In this document: positions 19,380-27,775 of the stretch, piece by piece | Layout: each line of letters opens with the position of its first letter | Numbering within the stretch: the first letter of the stretch is position 1 | NCBI RefSeq assembly: GCF_003173715.1 | Contig: NZ_CP029550.1 | Span: 2,046,001 to 2,110,000 of the forward strand | Length of the DNA: 64,000 nucleotides | Reading direction: 5' to 3' | Origin: Methylobacterium durans | GTDB lineage: Bacteria; Pseudomonadota; Alphaproteobacteria; Rhizobiales; Beijerinckiaceae | The notes under the pieces: generated by a model | What the model was told of the DNA's origin: nothing | Database searches by the model: none | The model's input: only the letters and a program-made list of their open reading frames with translations | Made by a program: the position numbers and the translations under genes

Positions 19380-19607
19380 ATGTATGCTCTTCACACTGCT
19401 TCAGGCGCAGCGGCTTGTTCGAGGACGACCGCAGCCGAGCGTCCAGTCGTTGATCTCGACCGCCAAGCTCTCGGATGTGTCGTCAAAGGCATCGCCTCTG
19501 GGCTGCGTGATATGCTTCCAGTGCCAGAAGGTGAGCCGCTACCGACGAAGTTCGACCCGCTGATCCGGCGGCTGCTGAACGGCCCGCTGAGTCGCCTCGC
19601 TGCTTGA
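19380..19607 (+). CDS. Second NepR-like small protein
   Basis: 75 residues. GLRDMLPVPEGEPLPTKFDP followed by LIRRLL matches the NepR core pattern in order and spacing (LR, eight residues, EPxP, xxFxxLxxxL). NepR-type proteins are anti-sigma factors of EcfG. There is no adjacent sigma gene. The N-terminal 40 residues are non-conserved, so a later start is possible. The assignment rests on pattern only. Confidence 0.45.
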   Translation: MYALHTASGAAACSRTTAAERPVVDLDRQALGCVVKGIASGLRDMLPVPEGEPLPTKFDPLIRRLLNGPLSRLAA

Positions 19608-20408
19608 TGTACGCCGGGACTGCTTCAACGGAGCGCACAAACGTCGCTCGGCTACCGACCCGTGCAGTTGATGTCGAAGCCGACGAGGACGCCTCGTCGT
19701 CCAACTAATCGCTTCCGGGGTACCGAGGCTCACCACATGGCTTGTGCGGGTGTGAGCCCGCCTCCAGCGCTCGCACCCGTCCCTACGCGATGAAGGCCCG
19801 CAGCCGTGCGACATGCGTCCTGGCTTCGTGGTTCATCAGGTGTGCCTCCTCGGGGCTCTGCTCCTCCAGGCGGCGCACCTCTTCGAGCTTGGCAGCCCGC
19901 TGCTGCCGCTAATGGCTTAAGATCGAACTCACGCGTTTCCCCTACACATCGTTTTCAGCATCCGAACTGCTGACCCCTTTACCCATGCTGACCCGAGACT
20001 TCAGACCGGCTCCCTCCGAGTCGCAGTGGGTTGCCCATCCTGCTTTTGTGAAACACCCGTCCCGAGCAGCTGGCCGCGCGCTGCCGTAACGTCCAGTTGC
20101 TGAAGCTAGAGTCACTACTCGGCGACGTTCGTCGCAGCGTCCTGTGGACCATCTTCGTGCCGGTGCATCCAATCTGCGCCGTCCGGCGTTGAGCCGTCAC
20201 GAAGATGGCCTTGCACCCCATCATCCGAACTTTCCGTTCGCTCGTGCCTCGGCGCGACCCTGCGGCCCCATAGGAACCTCCAAACCCCATGCCCGACGAC
20301 AGTAGTCGATCGCCCCTGCCGCCACTGGCTGACCGCGTGATCCGCGCCTGATCGTTTGATCCGGCTCGCCCGCGACCAGCCCTGGCGGCTGGTCAGACAA
20401 GGTGAGCC
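19608..20408. other. 801-base gene-poor region
   Basis: No convincing gene. On the minus strand at 19783-19910 a stop-bounded stretch encodes a charged helix (RRLEEQSPEEAHLMNHEAR) that ends at a stop; it may be the tail of a lost gene or a 28-residue peptide from a GTG. Other ORFs look random. Confidence 0.35.
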
Positions 20409-20627
20409 ATGACCCTCCCACACAACATTTCGCGCGCGGCAGCGCCTGCGCGACGCGACCACAGCGCCGCCGCCATTGTCATCATGATGCTGCTGGTTTT
20501 TGCGCCCGTGCTCGGCATGCACATCGCTGCCGTGGCCTTCGGCTCTGACGCTGCGTCGGTCACAACATCCTGGGCCGCCGATGGCATCGCAACGCTCTTG
20601 AGGCTGGGCCACGGCTCACCGGGCTGA
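20409..20627 (+). CDS. Small putative membrane protein
   Basis: 72 residues with one hydrophobic segment (AAIVIMMLLVFAPVLGMHIA) near residues 21-40. No homology recognised. The upstream GGTGAGCC is a weak ribosome-binding site. It could be chance coding. Confidence 0.35.
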   Translation: MTLPHNISRAAAPARRDHSAAAIVIMMLLVFAPVLGMHIAAVAFGSDAASVTTSWAADGIATLLRLGHGSPG

Positions 20628-20651
20628 CTCGCCGGTATAGTGCCTCACCGC

Positions 20652-20954
20652 TTACGCGGCTTCACCCACCGTGGTGGTCGCCTGGGAGCGAACGAAGCAG
20701 CGGTCGAAGGCATCGGGATCGTAGATGCGTCCATGCATATCGCTGACCTGCACGTCCTGCGCCTGCACACTTTCCAAGCTCCTGGCCCGCTCCAGTGCGG
20801 TCCCGGGAGATCGGGTCTGATAGGCGATGAGACCGTCCTGCGTGCTCGCGCTAATGATGAATAGCAACAGCTTCCCTCCGTGGCTGATACGGCCGAGCTT
20901 AACGAACAGAAGCGTGGATGGCGAGGTTGAGGCCGGTAGGGTGAGCATGCGCAC
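20652..20954 (-). CDS. Small unknown protein
   Basis: 100 residues (or 98 from an ATG at 20948). LLFVKLGRISHGGKLLLFII resembles a beta-hairpin, and RARSLESVQAQDVQVSDMHG a helix plus strand. No motif recognised. Confidence 0.4.
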   Translation of the reverse strand: MRMLTLPASTSPSTLLFVKLGRISHGGKLLLFIISASTQDGLIAYQTRSPGTALERARSLESVQAQDVQVSDMHGRIYDPDAFDRCFVRSQATTTVGEAA

Positions 20955-21050
20955 CGCATCTCTCTCCTTGGCACGCGGGCGGCTCCCATAGGGCGCTATC
21001 TTGTTTCGTGGCCGGTCCCCCCGACAGCAGCGCCGGTTCTCGTCAGAGCA

Positions 21051-21281
21051 TCACCTGGACGAGACGCACGCGTTACCCGATGCGTGCCAGCCGGTCGGGC
21101 AGATCTCCCCGTCCCGTCGAGGAACGGCTGGTTTAGCGTTGGCGAGTGGCGCACAGTACGACCCGCTGGCGTGATACCCCGTCGGGCAGCTCTGCCCCTT
21201 CTCCCTACGAAAGGGCAAAGCTTCGGCGAAGACCGGCCCGGCAAGAACGATGCCGGTGAGTGCGATGACAATGCGGACCAT
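21051..21281 (-). CDS. Small secreted protein with CPTG[YW]HASG repeats
   Basis: 76 residues. Signal peptide MVRIVIALTGIVLAGPVFAE. The mature part carries two copies of C-PTG-(Y/W)-HASG-x2-C (CPTGYHASGSYC and CPTGWHASGNAC), each with paired cysteines likely to form a disulphide. Periplasmic or secreted. Function unknown. Confidence 0.65.
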   Translation of the reverse strand: MVRIVIALTGIVLAGPVFAEALPFRREKGQSCPTGYHASGSYCAPLANAKPAVPRRDGEICPTGWHASGNACVSSR

Positions 21282-21658
21282 GAGCAGCTTCCGAGAACCT
21301 GCAGGCTAATAGCTAATTGGAAGTTCTATACGGCTGAAGCGAATGCCTCACTGAGGCAACTCCATATTTTTATTACTCCTCACGTAAAGAGCTAATTTTA
21401 CCACTGGCACACCCCCTCACCGCAAGTCGAGCGCCCGGGAGCCGGCCGTTGGCAAAAGGGGTGGGTGTCGAGAGACAAGACTGTTACAGCTCGACGGGTT
21501 TGCAGCACGACGGTCTCTGCGTCAGCCGACCAGCAGTGTTCGCGCAAGCTCATCAGGGCGCCAGTTGAGCTTGCGCAGCTCCTGAATGTCATGAATTAAC
21601 GTAGGCGCACACGGCGCCTACCCAGCTTTAGACGTTGCACGCAGACTATTGCAGGCTG
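21282..21658. other. 377-base intergenic region
   Basis: AT-richer between 21300 and 21400. A minus-strand stretch near 21540-21600 reads IQELRKLNWRPDELARTLLVG to a stop, which looks like the C-terminus of a lost protein. No start codon in frame. Confidence 0.35.
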
Positions 21659-22048
21659 CTAGTGCAGAGTTTGCTTAGGGCAGAGATCGTCTTCGCTCTC
21701 ACAGAGGCACGGGGCGGTCTGGCTCCGGAGGACTGCGTCTGTCACGCGCCACCAAAGCAGCGGGAACTCCTTTCCGTCGAGCGCCGCCTGGAAGTTCAGG
21801 AGGCTTTTCGTGACAGTTTCCGCCGCTTCGGGCACTAGGAAGGTATCTCCATCTTCGTCGATCAGCATATCAAGCATATCTCTTCCGGTAGCAAATTCCT
21901 TCACTGCGATCTTTGCGAGCATCTTTTCATGATTTCTGCCAGCATCCTCCGCGCGGAATTCAAAGTACATGATTGCATCGCTATAAACGTCGGCTACGGA
22001 CTGCAGCAGGTTCTTATCTATGATCTGGATTTGCGTTTTAGTCGTCAT
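21659..22048 (-). CDS. Unknown protein
   Basis: 129 residues from the ATG at 22048 (MTTKTQIQIIDKNLLQSVAD). Mostly helical and acidic; FATGRDMLDMLIDEDGDTFL is a possible turn region. Lower GC than its neighbours suggests transfer. No family recognised. Confidence 0.5.
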   Translation of the reverse strand: MTTKTQIQIIDKNLLQSVADVYSDAIMYFEFRAEDAGRNHEKMLAKIAVKEFATGRDMLDMLIDEDGDTFLVPEAAETVTKSLLNFQAALDGKEFPLLWWRVTDAVLRSQTAPCLCESEDDLCPKQTLH

Positions 22049-22194
22049 TCGAGCAGTTGCCTCTTCTGAACAGCAGTCGGGGAGAGTTGGGTCGCAGATT
22101 AAAGTGGATGCGGACGCACCGATGCGAGGGGAGCGGTTAGATCTCCGCGGTGCGTCCGTGAGCTCCCACGGAATCTGCAGGCGGCGAGCGCAGA

Positions 22195-22685
22195 TCCTGC
22201 CCGAGAGCGGTATGGGTGAGGCTGAGACCAGCCCGTCGGCCAGCAAGGTCGGCCTGAGTTCTTGAGAGTTGGTCCGTGTGACGAGAGGCACCGGCGGTCC
22301 TCTCGTCTGACGGCGATGAGCGATCTTTACCGTGGGATCCGCACGCCGATGCCGAGCTCGGTCCGGACAAGGACCGAATCGGGGTGTGGCGTGAGGGGGG
22401 CTCCGCGGGCGGTGTGCTGTTGCCGGCGCACGATGGCTGGGCCGGGGGTACGCTGCAGGTCGCACGTAGGATCACTGCGGGTGAGATGCAGCCGGGTTCC
22501 TCGGCGAGCAGAGCGAGGCGGAGCTCATGGAAATTGGTTCGGGTGATGTGTGGCACCGTGAGGGGCCCTCCGTTCGTCAGTTGCGACGGACGGCGTGTAC
22601 GGCACGATCACCATGCCGGGGCCGAACTCGGTTCGGGCGAACCGAAATCGGTTAGGCAGTCATCAGCCAAGGCCAATCGACGTGC
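22195..22685 (-). repeat. Two imperfect direct repeats of about 270 bp
   Basis: The segment 22195-22410 resembles 22470-22685. Shared blocks include TTGGTCCG/TTGGTTCG, GGCACC, GCCGAGCTCGGTCCGG/GCCGAACTCGGTTCGG and GACCGAATCGG/AACCGAAATCGG. On the minus strand both encode an (I/V)TRTN-x2-ELR-x2-LLA peptide in broken frames. It looks like an old duplication of a decayed gene. The rest of the 805-base gap holds no gene. Confidence 0.5.
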
Positions 22686-22853
22686 GATCCTCGCCCGCCT
22701 CGACCAGAGCCAGCGGCTTCGTTCGCCGTCATTTCAGCGCAGGGCTGCCGACCCACAGTTCTGTTCGCTGGTTCAGATTCTACGGTCCCGATCCGAGGCC
22801 GCCTTGAGGCGGTTATCTCGTCTGAACATGCGTCGCCGATCTCGCATCGTGAG

Positions 22854-23801
22854 ATGCACGCCACAGGTAAGATCGCCGTGCTCGATCGCCGAACGCTCCT
22901 GATGGCTGCGGCGGCTACCGCGCTGACCGACCGGGTTTCGGCACAAGAGCCGCCGAACCGCGTGCAGCTTTGGCCGGGCGAGCCACCCGGTGGTGGCGGT
23001 CCCATCGGCCTCGTTCGCGTGAGCGCGCAGGGAGCGGTCACGAACGTCAGCAGCCCCTTCCTTGAGATCGCCACGCCGAGCCCGCCGAACGGCGCCGCCG
23101 TGCTCGTCGCAGGAGGCGGCGGCTACACCTACATCGACACCGCCAACGAGGCGCATCCCGCAGCAAAGTGGCTGACGGAGCAGGGGGTAACGGCGTTCGT
23201 CCTCATCTACCGCCTGCCGCGCGAGGGTTGGCACAACGGTCCTCTGGCGCCCCTGCAGGATGCGCAGCGGGCCATGCGGGTGATGCGGTCCCTGGCTGAC
23301 ACGTACCATCTCGATCCCAAGCGCATGGGTGCCTTGGGGTTCTCAGCCGGAGGGCATCTTGCCGGCATGACTGCCGTGCGGGCGGACTTCCACTCGTATC
23401 TTGCCAGCGACCGGATCGACGAGTTCTCGGCTCGCCCTGACTTCGCAGCCTTGATTTATCCGGTCGTCACTCTGGGGCCGCCGCTCGATCACACGTCGAC
23501 CTGCCATGAACTCATCGGCGATCACCCGAGCCCTGCGGCGCGGGACGAGTGGTCGGTCCAGACACATGTGCACCGGGGGTGTCCGCCGATGTTCCTCGTG
23601 GACGCTGAGGACGATCCGATCTGCAAACCGGCCCATACGGGCATTCTGGAGGCGGCCTGTCTGAGCGCCGACGTGGCCGTCGAGCGCCACCAGTTCAAAA
23701 TCGGCGGCCACGGCTTTGGGATGGGACGGCCCGACACACCCGAGATGATGTGGCCTGATATGTACCGCGCGTGGCTCTCATGGATCGGCATCCTCACCTG
23801 A
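22854..23801 (+). CDS. Tat-exported alpha/beta-hydrolase (esterase/xylanase-like)
   Basis: 315 residues. The N-terminus has a twin-arginine signal (DRRTLLMAAAATALTDRVSA), so export of a folded protein is likely. The nucleophile elbow is LGFSAGGHLAG near residue 165. The acid/histidine region is DAEDDPICKPAH and KIGGHGFGMG. This fits BD-FAE/acetyl-esterase-like hydrolases; the substrate is unknown. A hairpin overlaps the stop. Confidence 0.75.
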   Translation: MHATGKIAVLDRRTLLMAAAATALTDRVSAQEPPNRVQLWPGEPPGGGGPIGLVRVSAQGAVTNVSSPFLEIATPSPPNGAAVLVAGGGGYTYIDTANEAHPAAKWLTEQGVTAFVLIYRLPREGWHNGPLAPLQDAQRAMRVMRSLADTYHLDPKRMGALGFSAGGHLAGMTAVRADFHSYLASDRIDEFSARPDFAALIYPVVTLGPPLDHTSTCHELIGDHPSPAARDEWSVQTHVHRGCPPMFLVDAEDDPICKPAHTGILEAACLSADVAVERHQFKIGGHGFGMGRPDTPEMMWPDMYRAWLSWIGILT

Positions 23802-23812
23802 TTGAGGTGAGG
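23792..23812 (+). terminator. Possible terminator hairpin
   Basis: CCTCACCT pairs with AGGTGAGG around a 5-base loop across the hydrolase stop codon. No T-run follows, so termination is doubtful. Confidence 0.35.
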
Positions 23813-24050
23813 GTGCAGCAAACGTCGTTAAAGGGTAGTCCTGCTCTGACGCTGTTGTGATCCCAGGCTCAATCCTGCAGCAGGAAGGAGCTCAGGCCAA
23901 CCTAACCGACGCCATCGGGGCGGCACACGTGAAGCCGGCCCCCTAGTCTTCGGAGCAGGGCAGGGGACTTCCAGGCTATCACATACGTTCGCTGCCGGGC
24001 CCGTGGTCGTCTACAACGCTGTTCAGCTGGGCAGCCGCGCGATCGGGTGC

Positions 24051-24236
24051 TCACAAGCTTCGTGAGACCGCACCGAGCGCCAGCACAACGTAGGCGCCGA
24101 TGCAGAACCACGTCCGGTACTTCACAACAGTCGGTCCGATCGTCGAGATCTTCAGGTAGAGGCTCGCAACCGCAAGCCCAATGAGGACGACGGACAGCAG
24201 GAACGTCATAAGACGAGGCGGCGAAAGGCTCAGCAT
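24051..24236 (-). CDS. Small membrane protein
   Basis: 61 residues with two hydrophobic segments: MTFLLSVVLIGLAVASLYL and TWFCIGAYVVLALGAVS. Probably an inner-membrane hairpin. It resembles short uncharacterised membrane proteins common in Rhizobiales. Confidence 0.6.
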   Translation of the reverse strand: MLSLSPPRLMTFLLSVVLIGLAVASLYLKISTIGPTVVKYRTWFCIGAYVVLALGAVSRSL

Positions 24237-24412
24237 GGGAGCAGTCTCGCCCCACGTGGTTGAGGAGTGGTGAAAGCAGAGCTAGAGGCGGGAGCTAGAG
24301 CCAGCCCAACGTAGCCTGTGCCGCTTCAACGGCACGCTTGGAGAGGCGTGACGACAGAATCCGTATGCCGCAAAAGCTTGACAGAGAGCGCGCTCATGCA
24401 TGACGAGGCAGC

Positions 24413-25558
24413 ATGAGAGAGTGCGCGACGCCACTGCGCACCTCGGACGGGCTGCTGTTCGGCGAGCGTCCCGATGGTACACTGGCCCACATCTCCGAGG
24501 TTCCCTCAGGGCTCGCTTGTCGCTGCCGCTGTCCAGGCTGCAGTGCACTTCTGGTGGCCCGCAAGGGCGAGCATCTCAGCCACCATTTCGGGCACCATCG
24601 CGCTGCAGACGAGCGTGCCTGCCAGACCGGACCCGAGACAGCCCTGCACCGGTTCGCCAAGGAGCTGCTCGCTCGCCAGCTCGCGCTGGTACTTCCACCT
24701 CTACAGCCGGATGGTGGTAGGCAGGCCGGCTACGCAGGTGGCTGCTTCCGCTTCGATACGGCACTCCTGGAGCAGCGGCTTGGCAGCATCATCCCGGACG
24801 TGATCGCGCGGCGGGGGGATCGCGACCTGCTGGTCGAATTTTGCGTCACGAATGCCTGCGACGCTGCCAAGATCGAGAAGATCGCGAGCTTAGGTCTGGC
24901 AGCGGTCGAGATCGACCTGTCTGGGCTAGAAATGGGCCGGTCGCGCCAGGAGCTTGAGCACGCCATCCTCACCGAAGCTCCCCGCAGATGGCTGCACAAT
25001 CCGAAGTTCTATGCGGGCTCGGCAGAGCCAGCCACAAACCCATCCGGGTCAACGTTGCCCCGGTCCATCCATGCACTTCAGCGAGCCTACCTGGCAGCTT
25101 GTAGCGAAGTGGGCACCATTGGCAGCAGGAGCCTGGCTTACGACAGGGTTGCGGCTGATGGCCTGTCGCATGCGGTCGGCGTCGAAGTTCCCGGTCAGGG
25201 CTGCTTTCGCGTCGCACCGCATGACTGGCAGGCTGTTATTCTGGGGTACGTCCTTGACCGCGCCCTGACAGGCGGCTCGACGTTCATCACTACCAAGACA
25301 GCCCTGCAGCAGATCCGAGAGAGAGGCTGGCTGCGTGCCCGTTTCAGCCGGCTCTCGGCCGGCGAGGTGGAAGCGCTGCAAGCGGCTCTGCCGTCGTTTG
25401 CGCCTCCAGATGCGTCCATTGCAGCCTGGGCGATGATCCTGTCACGCCGTGGCATTCTTGTGCCCACCGGGATGCGTGAGCAGTGGCTCGTCCGGCGTGA
25501 GGCGCTGCAACAGGTTCGGGAGGCCCGTCACCGGGGCCTTGATCAAGCGGAACCTTAG
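24413..25558 (+). CDS. CoiA-like nuclease domain protein
   Basis: 381 residues. The N-terminus has CRCRCPGCSALLVARKGEHL then HHFGH, the zinc-like Cys/His module of the competence CoiA-like family. A PD-(D/E)xK nuclease pattern follows: IIPDVIARRGDRDLLVEFCV near residues 125-145. The C-terminal 200 residues are unassigned. CoiA proteins process DNA during transformation; family members also sit in islands. There are no other competence genes beside it. Confidence 0.6.
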   Translation: MRECATPLRTSDGLLFGERPDGTLAHISEVPSGLACRCRCPGCSALLVARKGEHLSHHFGHHRAADERACQTGPETALHRFAKELLARQLALVLPPLQPDGGRQAGYAGGCFRFDTALLEQRLGSIIPDVIARRGDRDLLVEFCVTNACDAAKIEKIASLGLAAVEIDLSGLEMGRSRQELEHAILTEAPRRWLHNPKFYAGSAEPATNPSGSTLPRSIHALQRAYLAACSEVGTIGSRSLAYDRVAADGLSHAVGVEVPGQGCFRVAPHDWQAVILGYVLDRALTGGSTFITTKTALQQIRERGWLRARFSRLSAGEVEALQAALPSFAPPDASIAAWAMILSRRGILVPTGMREQWLVRREALQQVREARHRGLDQAEP

Positions 25559-25644
25559 CCGCTTCACCATCAGCCGACCCCACCTTAACCGACCGCTTAC
25601 CCTCCTCGGCGAGGTTGCCCATCCAGATTGAGGAAGGAGCAACC

Positions 25645-25926
25645 ATGACCGACACAACCGATACCATTGGGGTCGCCGGCGATCGCATCCGCTCGATCAT
25701 CGAGCGCGTCGAGAAGGTCGAGGAAGAGATCAAGGACCTCATGGAGGCCAAGAAGGAGATCTTCCTGGAAGCGAAGAGCGAAGGTCTTGACGTGAAGATC
25801 CTCAAGGAGATCCTCAAGCTTCGGAAGCTCGACCAGGACGAGCGCGACGAGCACGAGACCCTGCTCGAGGTGTACCTCCGTGCCATGGACGCGCCCACGC
25901 CCGCACCCGTGGCGCAGGCGGCGTAA
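25645..25926 (+). CDS. gapR: GapR-family (DUF2312) DNA-binding protein
   Basis: 93 residues, almost all helix: DRIRSIIERVEKVEEEIKDL, then MEAKKEIFLEAKSEGLDVKI, then LRKLDQDER. GapR is a nucleoid-associated protein of alphaproteobacteria that binds over-twisted AT-rich DNA and aids replication. The ATG at 25645 is preceded by AGGAAGGAG. Several copies per genome are usual, so this may be a paralogue. Confidence 0.85.
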   Translation: MTDTTDTIGVAGDRIRSIIERVEKVEEEIKDLMEAKKEIFLEAKSEGLDVKILKEILKLRKLDQDERDEHETLLEVYLRAMDAPTPAPVAQAA

Positions 25927-25980
25927 GCGTCAGCGTATGGGTAAGTGGCTCGCCCTTCGCGAAGGGCGAGCGACGTCCTC

Positions 25981-26439
25981 TCAGGCAGCCTTGCGACGAC
26001 GCGGGGCGCTCTCAGCGCCCGCCATCGCGCCGGGGCGCCCGAGGCCGATCGCCTTGGCGAGTTCCGAGCGCTGGGCGGCATAGCTGGCCGCCACCATCGG
26101 ATAGTCGTTGGGCAGGCCGTAGCGTTGGCGGTAGCTATGCGGATCGAGGCCATGCCCGGCCAGATGCCGCTTGAGCGTCTTGTACGGCCGACCATCGATG
26201 AACGAGATCAGCGCGTCCGGCGTGATCGACTTGCGGATCTGCGAAGACGTGGCCTTCTCGACCTCTTCGGCAGCGGCCTGAGACGTGCCGTTCGCGAGGC
26301 CGTTCAGCGCCGCGTGCACGCTGGTGAGAAGGGCCGGCAGTTCGGCGACCGGCAGAGGATTGTTGGACACGTAGGCCGAGACGATGTCGGCGGCGAGCTC
26401 AACGAAATCGGGGCCAAGCCCCTGAGTGTCTTCTATCAC
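25981..26439 (-). CDS. MucR/Ros-family transcriptional regulator
   Basis: 152 residues. The C-terminal part (GRPYKTLKRHLAGHGLDPHS, then YRQRYGLPNDYPMVAASYA) is the MucR DNA-binding domain. The two zinc cysteines of classical Ros/MucR fingers are absent (ALISFIDG in their place), as in cysteine-less family members known from rhizobia. Such proteins regulate surface polysaccharide and motility genes. The C-terminal APRRRKAA tail is basic. Confidence 0.85.
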   Translation of the reverse strand: MIEDTQGLGPDFVELAADIVSAYVSNNPLPVAELPALLTSVHAALNGLANGTSQAAAEEVEKATSSQIRKSITPDALISFIDGRPYKTLKRHLAGHGLDPHSYRQRYGLPNDYPMVAASYAAQRSELAKAIGLGRPGAMAGAESAPRRRKAA

Positions 26440-26551
26440 GTTGTAAGTCCATAGTTCGTGCGCCCTCGCGCGGCGTAGATCATCATTTGAGTAGCCAAAT
26501 CAAGCACCGAATTTGCTTCGTGAACTGCCAAGGCGCGAACGGCTTTGCGGC

Positions 26552-26758
26552 CTATTTGCCTTTGAGGACGCGATCAGCCTTCGCATCGACCTTCTTCTTG
26601 TCGGCAGCAGAGAGGTTCCCTTCCTTTTCCTGCTGCGCGGCGCGCGCCTTGGCGTTGCGCGCATGCGCTTTGTCTTCGATCGGGTACTTGCGCCCCTCCG
26701 GCAGCGCGAACTTACTGTTCGGCAGATCCTCCCGCTTGTCGCTGGTGAGCTTCGACAT
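26552..26758 (-). CDS. Small charged putative stress protein
   Basis: 68 residues from the ATG at 26758. Composition is extremely polar (KLTSDKREDLPNSKFALPEG, then KYPIEDKAHARNAKARAAQ), suggesting an intrinsically disordered or phage-encoded-like stress protein. It is divergent from the DUF883-like operon and shares a bidirectional EcfG-type promoter region with it. Confidence 0.65.
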   Translation of the reverse strand: MSKLTSDKREDLPNSKFALPEGRKYPIEDKAHARNAKARAAQQEKEGNLSAADKKKVDAKADRVLKGK

Positions 26759-26859
26759 GACGGCCTCCGACGTTGAGTTCTGGTCAACGCGTCGCTTGGC
26801 TGGACGTTCGGCAGAGAATGAGCGCGTCGCCCGTAACGAAGGCTGAGCTCCTCGCCGCT

Positions 26860-26886
26860 GGAACCGCCTTCGTCGCATGCCGTTCC
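26860..26886. promoter_or_regulatory. Near-palindromic bidirectional GSR promoter
   Basis: Plus strand: GGAAC (26860-26864), 16 bases, CGTT (26881-26884), an exact EcfG consensus, 44 bases before the gene at 26928. Minus strand: GGAAC (26886-26882), 16 bases, GGTT (26865-26862), facing the gene that starts at 26758. The -35 of each overlaps the -10 of the other. Confidence 0.7.
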
Positions 26887-26927
26887 TTCTCGCGCTCTGA
26901 CCATAGTGCGCGCCGCGAGGTGAATTG

Positions 26928-27371
26928 ATGGACGACGTTGCGCAAGAGATCGGGCCGGGATCCGCTCACTCGGACGCAGACCAGCAGCCCGATCTCGCCA
27001 GTACTGTCAGAAGCCAAGCGGCCAGCTACGTCACAAAGCGCAAGGAGGACGTGGCCAAGGCGGTCTCGGACGTGGCGGACGCCATCCGCAACAGTGGGGC
27101 AGGCTTCGAGGGCGCGCCGCACGTCAAAGCGTTCTTCGACAGCGCGGCCGAAGGCGTCGAGGGGCTGTCCGCGGACATCAACCGACGCACAGTCAGCGAA
27201 CTCTACGACGAAGTCGAGGCGGCCGTCCGACGCCGTCCTGCGGTTGCCTTCGCGGCGGCGGCCCTGACCGGGTTTGCGCTCTTCCGCTTCTTCAAGGCAT
27301 CCGAGATCAGGCCGATCCCACGCTCCCGGGCTGTCGTGCCGGCCGACGTCTTCCCGACACCCGACCTCTAG
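26928..27371 (+). CDS. DUF883/YqjD-like membrane-anchored protein
   Basis: 147 residues. A long helical N-terminal part (VTKRKEDVAKAVSDVADAIR) is followed by RRRPAVAFAAAALTGFALFR, a single C-terminal membrane helix preceded by a basic patch, as in YqjD/ElaB proteins that tether to the inner membrane. It is first in a three-gene operon with a DUF1469 and a DUF3618 protein, behind an EcfG-type promoter. Confidence 0.7.
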   Translation: MDDVAQEIGPGSAHSDADQQPDLASTVRSQAASYVTKRKEDVAKAVSDVADAIRNSGAGFEGAPHVKAFFDSAAEGVEGLSADINRRTVSELYDEVEAAVRRRPAVAFAAAALTGFALFRFFKASEIRPIPRSRAVVPADVFPTPDL

Positions 27372-27379
27372 GATCGTCG

Positions 27380-27775
27380 ATGACGGAAGCTCGGCTCAAA
27401 TCTATTCCGGCCCTGGTCGGCGACGCGATCCGCGAGACGCAGGAGCTCGTCTCCAAGGAGATCACCCTCTTCCGCGCTGAGATGGGCGAGGGCGTTGAGA
27501 AATTCGGCCTGGGGCTCGCCCTCTTCATCGCGGCCGGTGTGTTCGCCCTGACAGGCGTCCTCGTGCTGATCCTTGCTCTGGTGAAGGGCTTGGCCGTTCT
27601 GCTGAGTTCGGATGCGCTGGCAGCCCTGATCGTCGGGGGCGCATTCGCGCTTATTGCGATCGGCATTGCCCTGTGGGGACGCAGCAAGGCCTCGATCTCA
27701 GGCCTGGAGGCGATCCGGACCGAGCGTCAGGTGCACGAGGACACCCGCATCATCACGGAGCGCATGGGCGAATGA
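27380..27775 (+). CDS. DUF1469 (phage holin-like, YqjE) membrane protein
   Basis: 131 residues. An amphipathic N-terminus (ETQELVSKEITLFRAEMGEG) precedes two membrane helices (LALFIAAGVFALTGVLVLIL and AALIVGGAFALIAIGIALW). This is the DUF1469/YqjE pattern. It starts 8 bases after the preceding stop, and its stop overlaps the next start (ATGA), so it is in an operon. Confidence 0.8.
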   Translation: MTEARLKSIPALVGDAIRETQELVSKEITLFRAEMGEGVEKFGLGLALFIAAGVFALTGVLVLILALVKGLAVLLSSDALAALIVGGAFALIAIGIALWGRSKASISGLEAIRTERQVHEDTRIITERMGE

